Source: Heliobacterium mobile
GTDB taxonomy: Bacteria > Bacillota > Desulfitobacteriia > Heliobacteriales > Heliobacteriaceae
Reading direction: 5' to 3'
Assembly (NCBI RefSeq): GCF_009720735.1
Contig: NZ_WNKU01000003.1
Location: 162,124 to 226,123 of the forward strand
DNA: 64,000 nucleotides
Shown here in pieces: positions 9,854-19,912 of this stretch. Below the pieces are notes generated by a model. It had not been told where the DNA came from. It saw nothing but the letters and a program-made list of their open reading frames with translations, and did no database searches. Position numbers and translations under genes: made by a program. Position 1 is the first letter of the stretch; each line of letters opens with the position of its first letter.

Positions 9854-11116
9854 TTATTCCACCTCCCGGGGATGTACGATGCGGCCGGCAATGGCCGATG
9901 CGGCAGCGACGTTAGGGCCGCAGAGGTAAACTTCGCTCTCGGGGTGGCCCATGCGGCCGACGAAGTTACGGTTGGTGGTGGCGAGGGAGCGTTCGCCTTT
10001 GGCCAGGATGCCCATGTGGCCGCCTAAGCAGGGGCCGCAGGTGGGCGTGGAAACGGCGCAGCGGGCGTCGATGAAGATCTCGATGAGGCCTTCTTTCATG
10101 GCCTGCTTGACGATGGCCTGGGTGCCCGGGAAGATGATGCAGCGCACGTTTTTGTGCACTTTCTTGCCTTGCATGATCTTGGCAGCGACACGGAGGTCTT
10201 CGATGCGGCCGTTCGTGCAGGAGCCGATGACGACTTGGTCAAGCTCGACATGGCCTGCTTCGCTGACGGGCCGGGTGTTTTCGGGCAGGTGCGGGAAAGC
10301 GACGACAGGCTCGAGTTTTTCGACGTCGTATTTGATGACGCGGTTATACTTGGCGTCTTCGTCAGACTGGTAGACTTTGTAGGGTTTGTTTGTCCGTTCT
10401 TCTACATAGGCGATGGTCTTTTGGTCGGCAGCGATGATGCCGTTTTTCCCGCCCGCTTCGATGGCCATGTTGGCCATGGTCATGCGGCCATCCATGGACA
10501 GTTCGTCGATCGCTGAACCGGTGAACTCCATCGATTGGTACAGTGCGCCGTCGACGCCGATGTCACCGATGGTGTGCAGGATCAGGTCCTTACCGGTCAC
10601 ATCTTCTGGCAGTTTGCCGTCATATTCGAATTTGATCGATTCGGGCACTTTGAACCAGGCTTCCCCTAAGGCGATGCCGGCGGCTAAGTCGGTGGAACCG
10701 ACACCGGTAGCAAAGGCACCGAGGGCACCGTAGGTGCAGGTGTGAGAGTCAGCGCCGATGACGACGTCACCGGGGGTGACGAGGCCTTTTTCCGGGAGCA
10801 GGCAGTGCTCGATGCCCATTTCTCCGACATCAAAATGGTTGGTGATATCGAACTTGCGGGCGAAGTCGCGGACGACTTTCGATTGTTCGGCTGACTTGAT
10901 GTCCTTGGCCGGAACGAAGTGGTCTTGGACCAGAACGACTTTATCTTTGTCAAAAACCTGTTCGAGGTTGATCTTTTCCAGTTCCTTGATGGAGACAGGA
11001 GCTGTAACATCGTTAGCCAAGACCAGGTCCAGTTTCGCACGGATCAGTTCGCCTGGCTCCACGGTGGCTTTGCCGGCGTGGGCGGCCAGGATTTTTTCGG
11101 TGATGGTCATACCCAT
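9854..11116 (-). CDS. leuC: 3-isopropylmalate dehydratase large subunit
   Basis: Aconitase-family [4Fe-4S] subunit of LeuCD. Seen: [21 protein letters not shown] (first cluster cysteine), [12 protein letters not shown], and [13 protein letters not shown] with the other two ligands. The chosen ATG at 11116 has GAAGGAGGG upstream and gives 420 aa, typical for the group; an in-frame TTG at 11146 precedes the ribosome site and is rejected. Probably also handles citramalate for the CimA route. Confidence 0.97.
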   Translation of the reverse strand: MGMTITEKILAAHAGKATVEPGELIRAKLDLVLANDVTAPVSIKELEKINLEQVFDKDKVVLVQDHFVPAKDIKSAEQSKVVRDFARKFDITNHFDVGEMGIEHCLLPEKGLVTPGDVVIGADSHTCTYGALGAFATGVGSTDLAAGIALGEAWFKVPESIKFEYDGKLPEDVTGKDLILHTIGDIGVDGALYQSMEFTGSAIDELSMDGRMTMANMAIEAGGKNGIIAADQKTIAYVEERTNKPYKVYQSDEDAKYNRVIKYDVEKLEPVVAFPHLPENTRPVSEAGHVELDQVVIGSCTNGRIEDLRVAAKIMQGKKVHKNVRCIIFPGTQAIVKQAMKEGLIEIFIDARCAVSTPTCGPCLGGHMGILAKGERSLATTNRNFVGRMGHPESEVYLCGPNVAAASAIAGRIVHPREVE

Positions 11117-11160
11117 GGTCGTTCCAGTCCCTCCTTCTGTCTGCAAAAGTATGTATTTTT

Positions 11161-12699
11161 CTACACAGCCCGCTCCGGTTTCGGTACGGGTGTTCTGTCA
11201 TAGACGATTTTGTTGACGGCGTTCAGGTAGGCCTTCGCCGATGCGACGATGATGTCTGTATCGACGCCGCGGCCTGTGTAGAACCGGCCTTCCCGCTCCA
11301 GCTTGACGCTCACTTCGCCCTGAGAATCTTCGCCTGAGGTGGTGGCGCTGATGACATAAGCTTTCAGACGGGCACCGACGCCGGTGATCTTGTCGATCGC
11401 TTTGTAGGCGGCATCGACGGGACCGTCGCCGCAGGAAGCTTCTTCGAAAGTCTCTTCTTCGCGTTTCAGACGGACTGTCGCTGTCGGTACGAGGACGGTG
11501 CCGCTGGTGATGTGCAGGTAATCCAAGCGATACGCCTCGGGTACAGCCCGCAGTTCATCTTCCACCAGTACGACCAGATCTTCATCGGTGATCTCGCTTT
11601 TGCGGTCAGCCAGGTTCTTAAAGCGGGCAAAGGCTTTCGCTAAATTTTCGTCGTCCAGCTCAAAGCCCAGTTCCTTGAGGCGTTCCCGGAAGGCGTGGCG
11701 ACCCGAGTGTTTCCCCAAGACGATGTTGTTCGTAAAGATGCCGAGCATTTGGGGATTCATGATCTCGTAGGTGGTCCGCTCTTTTAAGACGCCATCCTGG
11801 TGGATGCCGGATTCATGAGCAAAGGCGTTTTTACCGACGATGGCTTTGTTCGGCTGGACCAGCATCCCCGTCAAGTTCGAGACCAGACGGGAGGTGCGAT
11901 AGATCTCGGTGGGGTTGATCGACGTGTCCAGATCGTAGACGGACTTGCGTGTATAGAGGGCCATCACGATTTCTTCCAAAGAACAGTTGCCGGCCCGCTC
12001 GCCGATACCGTTGATGGTGCATTCGATCTGGCGGGCGCCGTTTTCCAGGGCCGACAGGGAGTTGGCCACGGCGAGGCCCAGGTCATTGTGACAGTGGACC
12101 GAAACGGTAGCCCGCTCCATGTTGGGCGTGCCGTTGATGACCGATTGGATAAAGGCGCCGTATTCTTGCGGTGTCGCGTAGCCTACCGTGTCGGGGATGT
12201 TGATGGTGGTCGCACCGGCATCGATGACCGCTTTGAAAATACGGCAGAGGAATTCTACATCGCTGCGGAAAGCGTCTTCCGCCGAGAATTCGACGTCGGC
12301 GGTAAAAGTCTTGGCCAATTTGACAGCCTCGACAGCCGCTTCCAGCACTTGGTCCGGTTCCATGCGCAGTTTGTGGCGCATGTGGATAGGCGACGTGGCG
12401 ATAAAGGTGTGAATCCGGGCTTGTTCCGCCGCCCGTAAGGCTTCGGCGGCCCGTTCAATATCTTTTCGGTTCGCCCGGGCGAGCCCGGCGATAACCGGTC
12501 CTTTGACTTGGGCAGCGACGGCGCTGACAGCTTCGAAATCGCCCGGTGAGGCAATCGGGAAACCGGCTTCGATGACGTCCACGCCGAGTCGGGCCAGCTG
12601 ATGGGCGATCTCTAGCTTTTCCTGAAGGTTCAGACTCACCCCCGGTGATTGCTCGCCATCGCGAAGCGTGGTGTCAAAAATAACGACTCGCTTGGACAT
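11161..12699 (-). CDS. leuA: 2-isopropylmalate synthase
   Basis: Condenses acetyl-CoA with 2-ketoisovalerate, the committed step of leucine synthesis. Seen: [34 protein letters not shown] for the metal site, [25 protein letters not shown], and a C-terminal regulatory domain from about residue 390 (leucine feedback in the family). 512 aa, normal. ATG start with AAGGGGGAT upstream. Confidence 0.97.
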   Translation of the reverse strand: MSKRVVIFDTTLRDGEQSPGVSLNLQEKLEIAHQLARLGVDVIEAGFPIASPGDFEAVSAVAAQVKGPVIAGLARANRKDIERAAEALRAAEQARIHTFIATSPIHMRHKLRMEPDQVLEAAVEAVKLAKTFTADVEFSAEDAFRSDVEFLCRIFKAVIDAGATTINIPDTVGYATPQEYGAFIQSVINGTPNMERATVSVHCHNDLGLAVANSLSALENGARQIECTINGIGERAGNCSLEEIVMALYTRKSVYDLDTSINPTEIYRTSRLVSNLTGMLVQPNKAIVGKNAFAHESGIHQDGVLKERTTYEIMNPQMLGIFTNNIVLGKHSGRHAFRERLKELGFELDDENLAKAFARFKNLADRKSEITDEDLVVLVEDELRAVPEAYRLDYLHITSGTVLVPTATVRLKREEETFEEASCGDGPVDAAYKAIDKITGVGARLKAYVISATTSGEDSQGEVSVKLEREGRFYTGRGVDTDIIVASAKAYLNAVNKIVYDRTPVPKPERAV

Positions 12700-12901
12700 C
12701 TCGAATCCCCCTTCTTTCGTTCAATCCGGTAGATTTTTTTCGTTCCATAGGCGTTGGGTGAAAGCAACGCTTTGAAAACAGTAGTTTTTGCGGCAGAGTA
12801 TGCTTTTGCAAGATTTCGAATTAAGCAATTTTCAAAGGATTTTCACTGGAACGGAAGCTTCCTCGTTCGCGACCGTCTATCCTACGTCTCCGATGAGTCC
12901 G
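12700..12901. other. Gap between ilvB and leuA
   Basis: About 200 bases within the operon; AT-richer than its neighbours. No clear terminator or second T-box seen. Confidence 0.35.
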
Positions 12902-14569
12902 TCAGTCACAGACGATCAATTCGTCGAGGCCTTTTCCCCCTAAAACAGTGGGGTAGACCATTTCCTGCTCGTCAACGGCCACCTCCACCATCACCATGCC
13001 CGAATGGTCGAAGGCTTCCTTCAAGGTCGATTCGACGGCATCTTGGCGGGAGATATGGTAGTATTGAACGCCGTAGGCCTCGGCGAGCGATGAAAACTGC
13101 GGGTTGAAGGTCATCTTGACGCCGGAGTAACGCTTGCCACAGTAGAAGTGTTGCAGTTGCCGGACCATGCCTAAGGCGTGGTTATTAAAGAGGATGATCT
13201 TCAAGGGGAGGTTTTCCTGCCGGGCCGTCCCCAGCTCCTGCATCTGCATCTGGAAGGAACCGTCACCGGTAAAGAGGATGACCATGTCATCAGGCCGGGC
13301 CATCTGTACACCGTTGGCGGCCGGGAGTCCGTACCCCATGGTGCCTAAACCGGCCGAGGTGATGAAGCTTCCCGGACGGTTAAACTTGTAGAAGAGCGCC
13401 GTCCAGATCTGGTGTTGGCCCACATCGGTCGCCACCCAGGCTTTATCGCGGGTGAGATTGCCGACGGTTTCGATCACCTGTTGGGCCGTCAGTTGATCCG
13501 CCCTGTATTTGAGGGGACGGTTCTGCTTCCAAGCGGCGATCTGGTCCATCCATTCGGTTTGCTCCATCGGCGGGGTCAGCTTCAGAAACTCCTTCAGGAC
13601 GATGCGGGCGTCGCCGACGATAGGCACATCGATATCGGCGTTTTTCCCGATTTCAGCGGGGTCGATATCGACATGAACGATCTTGGCATCTCGGGCAAAC
13701 TTGGCAACGTCTCCCGTGGCTCGGTCGCCAAAACGGACGCCGATGCCGATGAGCAGGTCTGCCTTGGAGATAGCCAGATTGGCGTACGGGGTGCCATGCA
13801 TGCCCATGAGCCCTAAGGACAGGCGGTGCGTCTCCGCAAAGGCGCCGATCCCCATGAGGGTCGTCGCCACAGGGATGTTCGCCCGCGTGGCCAGTTCGAA
13901 AAGCTCTGCCGACGCCTGGGCATGGATGATGCCGCCGCCGATCATCAGAACGGGCCGTTTGGCCGCCTCGATCAGCTTGACGGCGTTTTTAATCTGGGAC
14001 GGATGGCCTTTGACGTTCGGCCGGTATCCCTTGATGTCGACGACAGGTTTTTCATCGGCATCGGGGCAGAGGCATTGCGCCTGGAGCACATCTTTGGGGA
14101 TATCGATCAGGACGGGACCAGGCCGACCTGTCGAGGCGATGTGAAAAGCTTCCTGCACTACCCGGGGAATTTCGGCGGGATCCTTGACCAGATAATTGTG
14201 CTTGGTAATCGGTAAGGTGATGCCAGTGATATCGACTTCCTGGAACGCATCGGTGCCGACCATGGAAGTAGGAACCTGCCCGGTGATGGCGATCATCGGA
14301 ATGGAATCCATGTACGCGTTCGCGATTCCGGTCACGAGGTTGGTCGCTCCCGGTCCTGAGGTAGCCAGGCAAACGCCCGGTTTGCCCGCAGCCCGGGCGT
14401 AGCCGTTGGCCGCGTGGGCCGCCCCTTGTTCACAGCGTACAAGGATGTGCCGGATCGGCGAGTCCAGTAGGGCATCATATATCGGCAGCACTGAACCGCC
14501 GGGGTAGCCGAAAATCATCTCGACCCCATTGGCCTCTAAACATTTCAGCAGCGCCTGGGCTCCGTTCAA
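12902..14569 (-). CDS. ilvB: Acetolactate synthase large (catalytic) subunit
   Basis: ThDP-dependent enzyme joining two pyruvates (valine/leucine) or pyruvate and 2-ketobutyrate (isoleucine). Seen: FGYPGGSVLPIYDAL, the catalytic glutamate in RCEQGAAHAANGYARA, and the ThDP/Mg motif GDGSFQMQMQELGTA. 555 aa, normal. TTG start at 14569 preceded by GAAGGGAG. Unusually placed after ilvC rather than beside its regulatory subunit ilvN. Confidence 0.97.
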   Translation of the reverse strand: MNGAQALLKCLEANGVEMIFGYPGGSVLPIYDALLDSPIRHILVRCEQGAAHAANGYARAAGKPGVCLATSGPGATNLVTGIANAYMDSIPMIAITGQVPTSMVGTDAFQEVDITGITLPITKHNYLVKDPAEIPRVVQEAFHIASTGRPGPVLIDIPKDVLQAQCLCPDADEKPVVDIKGYRPNVKGHPSQIKNAVKLIEAAKRPVLMIGGGIIHAQASAELFELATRANIPVATTLMGIGAFAETHRLSLGLMGMHGTPYANLAISKADLLIGIGVRFGDRATGDVAKFARDAKIVHVDIDPAEIGKNADIDVPIVGDARIVLKEFLKLTPPMEQTEWMDQIAAWKQNRPLKYRADQLTAQQVIETVGNLTRDKAWVATDVGQHQIWTALFYKFNRPGSFITSAGLGTMGYGLPAANGVQMARPDDMVILFTGDGSFQMQMQELGTARQENLPLKIILFNNHALGMVRQLQHFYCGKRYSGVKMTFNPQFSSLAEAYGVQYYHISRQDAVESTLKEAFDHSGMVMVEVAVDEQEMVYPTVLGGKGLDELIVCD

Positions 14570-14599
14570 ATCGTTCCACTCCCTTCTGTATCGCCGGAC

Positions 14600-14627
14600 A
14601 AGAAAAGCCCCTTTTCGGGGCCTTCTT
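14600..14627 (-). terminator. Intra-operon terminator-like hairpin between ilvC and ilvB
   Basis: Stem GCCCC / GGGGC with a short AT loop, flanked by AAGAA/TTCTT that can extend the stem; a short T-rich tract follows on the minus strand. May partly terminate transcription or stabilise an upstream ilv message. Confidence 0.55.
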
Positions 14628-14645
14628 GCCGTAGTTCAGGCCAGA

Positions 14646-15689
<1,044 letters not shown>

Positions 15690-16169
15690 TTACTTGCTTC
15701 CCCGGACCATGGAGATCCGCCCGGTGCGGGCGAATTCGCGGATACCGAAGGGGCGCAGGGTGGTCAGCATGGCTTCGATTTTTTTCTGGTCTCCCGTCGC
15801 TTGGATCATGACGGAGTTGCGGCTGAGATCGACGATACTGGCCCGGAAGATCTCGCAGATCTGCATGATCTCACCACGGGTCGAAGCGTCGGCAGCGACG
15901 CGGACCAGGATCAGTTCCCGGTGGACCGATTCTTCTTGGGTGATGTCGGAGATCTTGATGACTTCAATCAATTTGTGGAGTTGTTTGGTCACCTGCTCGA
16001 TGATCTTCTCGTCACCGTCGACGACGATGGTCATCCGGGATACTTGCGGGTTTTCCGTCTCCCCCACGACGAGGCTCTCGATGTTGTACCCCCGGCGGGC
16101 AAATAAGCCGGCCACGCGCGTCAAAATCCCCGGTTTGTTTTCCACTATGACGGACAGGGTGTGCCGCAT
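15690..16169 (-). CDS. ilvN: Acetolactate synthase small (regulatory) subunit
   Basis: ACT-domain subunit that activates IlvB and mediates valine feedback. Seen: N-terminal ACT domain HTLSVIVENKPGILTRVAGL with RRGYNIESL, and the C-terminal IlvN domain (residues about 80-155, EIMQICEIFRASIVDLS). 159 aa, normal. The order ilvN-ilvC-ilvB separates it from its partner. Confidence 0.96.
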   Translation of the reverse strand: MRHTLSVIVENKPGILTRVAGLFARRGYNIESLVVGETENPQVSRMTIVVDGDEKIIEQVTKQLHKLIEVIKISDITQEESVHRELILVRVAADASTRGEIMQICEIFRASIVDLSRNSVMIQATGDQKKIEAMLTTLRPFGIREFARTGRISMVRGSK

Positions 16170-16263
16170 CGATTCCGCCTCCTTGTTATGTTCTTGCTAT
16201 ATAAGGTAATCATGGTTCGATGGGTACTCTGTAACTTTGTCTCTTCTTTTCTGCTTTTATCCT

Positions 16264-16372
16264 CGTCGTTGGAACTTTTCGTTGGAACTTTTATCTTTAA
16301 TGAGTTTTGTCTTCGATAAGTTACGTCTTCGGTAAGTTTTTCCTTCGACGAGTTTTTCTTTGGCGAGTTTGG
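16264..16372. repeat. Degenerate 13-17 bp tandem repeats between ilvD and ilvN
   Basis: An exact 13-bp duplication CGTTGGAACTTTT lies at 16267-16279 and 16280-16292, followed by about five looser units of the form CTTCGrTAAGTTTT. On the minus strand these are purine-rich (AAAACTyryCGAAG). A hairpin with arms GGGTGCCTATGC and GCGTAGGCACCC (about 16369-16408) directly adjoins. No gene in the roughly 270-base spacer. Confidence 0.55.
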
Positions 16373-16439
16373 GTGCCTATGCCCGGCCTGTTTACCCAGC
16401 GTAGGCACCCCGGCTCGACCAAATGCTTGATCTTTAGAT

Positions 16440-18113
16440 TTAGCGCATCCGCGCGCCGGTGGAGGCGGAAAGGACGTTCTGGGCGTAGCGCTTCATGTAT
16501 CCTTTGGTCAGGCGCGGCTCTGGCGGCTGCCAGTTTTTCCGGCGTTCGGCCAGTGTCGCTTCATCTACTTCTACGTTCAGCTTGCCTTCTGGGATGTTGA
16601 TGGAGATGATATCGCCTTCTTCCACAAAGGCGATGGGACCACCATCAGCCGCTTCGGGCGAAACGTGTCCGATCGATGCGCCCCGGGTGGCACCGGAGAA
16701 ACGACCGTCCGTGATGAGAGCCACGTCTTTGTCGAGGCCCATCCCGCAGATGGTCGACGTGGGGGAAAGCATTTCCCGCATACCTGGGCCGCCGCGAGGA
16801 CCTTCGTAGCGGATGATGACGACGTCACCTTTTTGGATCTTGCCGCCGGTGATGGCTGCATAAGCCTCTTCCTCGGAATTGAACACGCGAGCCGGGCCTT
16901 GGTGGACGTACATCTCCGGAGCGACAGCCGCTTTTTTGACGACGGCACCATCAGGAGCGAGGTTCCCCCGCAGGACAGCTAAGCCGCCGGTCTGGCTGTA
17001 GGCATTATCGACGGGCCGAATGACATCGGGCCGCAGGTTGGCACGATTGGAGACGTTTTCAGCCACCGTTTTTCCGGTGACTGTGGGCAGGTTACCATCG
17101 ATAAGGCCTTGCTGGAGCAGGATGTTCATCACGGCGGGGATACCGCCGGCTTCATCGAGATCTTCAATATGGTGCTCGCCAGCCGGAGCCAGCTTGCACA
17201 GGTGAGGTGTACCTTTGCTGATTTCGTTGACGATGTCCAGGTTCAGTTCCACACCGGCTTCGTAGGCGATGGCCGGCAGGTGCAGCAAGGTGTTGGTGGA
17301 ACAGCCGAGGGCCATGTCGACGGTGATGGCGTTGCGAAAAGTCTGTTCGGTCATGAGATCGAGGGGACAGATGTCTTTTTCCAAAATCTCCATGATCTTC
17401 ATGCCTGTCTGTTTGGCCAAGCGGATCCGGGAGGAATAGACAGCAGGAATCGTTCCGTTGCCCGGCAAAGCCATGCCGAGCACTTCTGTCAGGCAGTTCA
17501 TCGAGTTCGCCGTAAACATGCCCGAGCAAGATCCGCAGGTGGGGCAAGCGTTTTCTTCCAGTTCGTCCAGTTCTTCCGAGGTCATCTTGCCGATGTTGTA
17601 CTGGCCGACGCCCTCGAAGACACTGTTCAGGTTGACCTTTTTCCCTTGGAAACGGCCGGCCAGCATGGGGCCGCCGCTGATGAAGATGGAAGGAATGTTC
17701 AATCGGGCCGCTGCCATGAGCATGCCCGGTACTACTTTGTCGCAGTTAGGGATGAAGACGAGCGCGTCAAAACCGTGCGCCGTGGCCATGATCTCCACCG
17801 AGTCGGCGATGATCTCCCGGGATGCCAGGGAGTATTTCATGCCGATGTGGTTCATGGCGATGCCGTCGCATACGGCGATGGCCGGAAAGGCCAGAGGCGT
17901 TCCGCCAGCTAAGCGCACACCCGCTTTGACCGCTTCGGCGATGGTATCCAAGTGGATATGACCCGGGACGACGTCATTTTTGGCGTTCACGATCCCGATG
18001 AGCGGGCGATTCATCTCCTCTTCCGTCAGGCCCGAGGCGCGAAATAGAGAACGGTGCGGCGCTTTTTCCACACCGCATTTCACGGAATGGCTGCGGGTGT
18101 TTTTGCTATCCAA
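16440..18113 (-). CDS. ilvD: Dihydroxy-acid dehydratase
   Basis: Fe-S enzyme dehydrating 2,3-dihydroxy acids to the 2-keto acids of valine and isoleucine. Seen: [14 protein letters not shown], the cluster motifs [18 protein letters not shown] and [19 protein letters not shown], and [19 protein letters not shown]. The start chosen is TTG at 18113 with AGGGGGGAG upstream, giving 557 aa and beginning just before the conserved N-terminus; longer in-frame starts fall inside the T-box leader. First gene of the operon. Confidence 0.96.
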   Translation of the reverse strand: MDSKNTRSHSVKCGVEKAPHRSLFRASGLTEEEMNRPLIGIVNAKNDVVPGHIHLDTIAEAVKAGVRLAGGTPLAFPAIAVCDGIAMNHIGMKYSLASREIIADSVEIMATAHGFDALVFIPNCDKVVPGMLMAAARLNIPSIFISGGPMLAGRFQGKKVNLNSVFEGVGQYNIGKMTSEELDELEENACPTCGSCSGMFTANSMNCLTEVLGMALPGNGTIPAVYSSRIRLAKQTGMKIMEILEKDICPLDLMTEQTFRNAITVDMALGCSTNTLLHLPAIAYEAGVELNLDIVNEISKGTPHLCKLAPAGEHHIEDLDEAGGIPAVMNILLQQGLIDGNLPTVTGKTVAENVSNRANLRPDVIRPVDNAYSQTGGLAVLRGNLAPDGAVVKKAAVAPEMYVHQGPARVFNSEEEAYAAITGGKIQKGDVVIIRYEGPRGGPGMREMLSPTSTICGMGLDKDVALITDGRFSGATRGASIGHVSPEAADGGPIAFVEEGDIISINIPEGKLNVEVDEATLAERRKNWQPPEPRLTKGYMKRYAQNVLSASTGARMR

Positions 18114-18174
18114 TTGGCTCCCCCCTAGGTTTTGTTTGTTCTGTGCGTTGTTCTGATGATTGAGGTAAGGATAT

Positions 18175-18512
18175 AAAAAAACCTCCCGCCCAGACAGGTC
18201 CAAAATCCTGTCAGGGACGAGAGGTATTTCCCGCGGTACCACCCTGATTGTCGTACCATCAAAGTAGATGGCCGACCTCTTGTCCAGCGATGCTATCGCC
18301 GGAAGCTTGATAACGGACGCTTACGCCCTGAGGCGCTCCATCCGGCACCACCTACTACGCCGCGCCCCCAGGCCCGACAGTTCGGATAGCGACTTCGGGG
18401 AGAGACAACACTGTCGTTTTAGTACCGGTTTTCAGCTGCCCCGGCTCTCTGGAAACTAAGGGACGTTCAGTGCCATAGTACCCCATCATCGTCTTTGCGT
18501 AGTATGTTATTA
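18175..18512 (-). promoter_or_regulatory. T-box leader of the ilv-leu operon
   Basis: tRNA-sensing transcription attenuator. Seen on the minus strand: the T-box AGGGTGGTACCGCG at 18232-18245, then a strong terminator (arms around ACCTCTCGTCCCTGACAGG and its complement, followed by T7) at 18175-18225. The CGTCCCT in the terminator arm can pair with the T-box AGGG to form the antiterminator. Upstream stem I carries AGAGAG and a GAA-GTC-GC segment, so the specifier codon is probably GUC (valine) at 18391-18393; an AUC slightly further 3' is an alternative I cannot exclude. Confidence 0.93.
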
Positions 18513-18518
18513 AAAAAT

Positions 18519-18547
18519 AGTATAGTCATGGCTGCTCCCGGTGTCAA
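18519..18547 (-). promoter_or_regulatory. Sigma-A promoter of the ilv-leu operon
   Basis: TTGACA, 17-nt spacer, TATACT on the minus strand: a near-consensus promoter placed so transcription begins near 18512, at the start of the T-box leader. Confidence 0.88.
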
Positions 18548-18593
18548 TAACCTCTGGCAGTAAAAACTTTGTAAAGCTTTTCACGGTTTCCAG

Positions 18594-18622
18594 TTGAAAA
18601 ATTCACAATCTTGTGCTAGTAT
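18594..18622 (+). promoter_or_regulatory. Sigma-A promoter of the large ncRNA
   Basis: TTGAAA (18594-18599), 17-nt spacer ending in an extended TGC, TAGTAT (18617-18622). Predicted start near 18629, at the first base of the closing helix of the RNA. Divergent from the ilv-leu promoter about 50 bases away. Confidence 0.75.
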
Positions 18623-18628
18623 AAAGGT

Positions 18629-19545
18629 GAGCAACACCCCTACAGTAAATTGACTCCGGTTCACCAAATCGCTAGGGTTTCGGAAACAGGTTTTCCAGTC
18701 CATGGCAGGTGTTTACCAGTCTCACGGTGGGTCCTCAGGTTAACCGAATCGGTCCTGAACGGTGGTATCCCCGTAAATCCCATCGGACACAGTTAGGGTC
18801 TAGGTCGCTCAAGGGGTTTCAGTCTCTGGTTGATTCTCTAGGTTAGGGGTTCTCTTTCCTCAAGCCGGTGCCTATCAGGATCAGTCCTTCAGGTTCTTCG
18901 GTAGTTTGGTTCATACCCGGTTCGGTTTTAGGTTCCAACTTTGGTTCGGTCCATCGGGTTAGGATCCAGGTTATACCCCTAGGTTTAGGTTCAGTCCCTA
19001 TCTGGTCAAGGTTCAAGTTCTTTCTCGGGTACGGTTTCTTTCCGACTCAGTTCTCGGTTTTTCTCTCGGTTCGGTTCCCGTTAGGTTGGGTTCCCCTTTA
19101 GTTCAGGGTTTTCCTTCGTTGGGTTCCGGTGTTCCTACTCGTTCGTACCCTTGTTGTCCGGTATCCAGTCTTCCCCCTGGGTAGGTATTCGTCTTGGCCC
19201 CTGTTCTATCCTTGGTCGGTTAGCTCAGTTGGTTCCTTGAACGATTCAGGTCCAGGTTGTTTGGTGAGATTCTATCCCTGGTTAGGTTCTTTCCTAGGTC
19301 TCGGGTAACTGGGTCGATTCCGCATCGGTAATTCGGTCGGTTCTTTCCTAGGTCAGTTCTTAGGCAGTTTGGTTATATCTGGTTCGGTTCCATCGTAGAT
19401 TGGCTTTGACAAGGTTAGTATTTTCGTCTATCACTTAGTGGTGTCGCGTTGTTAAGGTAAGAGGTAGTCTTGATGCTCTTAGGAACGGTTACACTGTAGG
19501 GGTAGTTGCTTCAAAGGAGAAGGCGCAAGCCTTCTTCTTTTATTT
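18629..19545 (+). ncRNA. Candidate large structured non-coding RNA (about 0.9 kb)
   Basis: Unrecognised. About 900 bases without a plausible gene, bracketed by a promoter and an intrinsic terminator. The 5' end (GCAACaCCCCTACAGT, 18631-18646) is complementary to the 3' end (ACTGTAGGGGtaGTTGC, 19493-19509), 15 pairs with a small internal loop, so the transcript closes on itself just before the terminator. The interior is A-poor and strongly strand-asymmetric: I count about 38 GGTT tetramers on the plus strand and few AACC. Reading frames through it are short and start-poor. Large bacterial RNAs such as OLE, GOLLD, ROOL or HEARO have comparable size, but I recognise no signature of these. Confidence 0.7.
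19518..19541 (+). terminator. Terminator of the large ncRNA
   Basis: Stem GAAGGC / GCCTTC with a GCAA tetraloop followed by a T-rich tract (TTCTTTTATTTTTT). Confidence 0.88.
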
Positions 19546-19622
19546 TTTCTATGGATATTTGCACCCCCTGCGGTAAATCAATAGGACTGAGCACAGTTTC
19601 GAGAAAGGAGATTCTGATCGTT

Positions 19623-19784
19623 TTGAAAAAGTATGTCTGTGTTCCCTGCGGCTATGTCTATGACCCGGAAAAGGGCGATCCTGATTCGGGCATAGAGCCT
19701 GGCACCCCCTTTGAATCGATCCCTGATGATTGGGTCTGCCCCGTCTGCGGTGTCGGTAAAGATCAGTTTGAACCTATGGATTAA
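19623..19784 (+). CDS. Rubredoxin
   Basis: Small Fe(Cys)4 electron carrier, typical of anaerobes and oxygen-stress pathways. Seen: [19 protein letters not shown] and [13 protein letters not shown], the two CxxC pairs with standard spacing, and DDWVCP. 53 aa when started at TTG 19623 (KKYVC); AGAAAGGAG lies about 12 nt upstream. A longer in-frame ATG upstream adds non-rubredoxin residues and overlaps the ncRNA terminator, so it is rejected. The next gene is a flavin disulfide reductase. Confidence 0.95.
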   Translation: MKKYVCVPCGYVYDPEKGDPDSGIEPGTPFESIPDDWVCPVCGVGKDQFEPMD

Positions 19785-19794
19785 CTTAAGATCG

Positions 19795-19825
19795 AAAAAG
19801 AGGCCCCCATGTGTGGCCTCTTTTT
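19795..19825 (+). terminator. Terminator after rubredoxin
   Basis: Arms AAAAAGAGGCC and GGCCTCTTTTT, 9-nt loop, T-rich tail. Symmetric, so it can act on both strands. Confidence 0.9.
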
Positions 19826-19912
19826 CTTTCTATATCTTAGAGAAAGTGCTATTTTTTCACTCTCACTCCCGCTATAATGATAATGAAAAAGAATGGTTCG
19901 GAGGTGAGCTCG

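Noticed and set aside
12700..12901. Second T-box before leuA
   Set aside because: No GGTGGTACCGCG-like sequence or terminator pair in the gap.
18868..19101. Open frame of 77 codons in the GGTT-rich stretch
   Set aside because: No ribosome site, composition driven by the repeat, and it lies inside a promoter-terminator unit with pairing ends.
19210..19330. tRNA-like D-arm (TTAGCTCAGTTGG) inside the ncRNA region
   Set aside because: No acceptor stem, anticodon arm or T-arm at the right distances; the nearest T-arm-like bases lie about 90 nt away. Treated as part of the biased sequence.
18629..19545. OLE, GOLLD, ROOL or HEARO RNA
   Set aside because: Size is comparable but no signature sequence or partner gene was recognised; left unassigned pending a covariance search.
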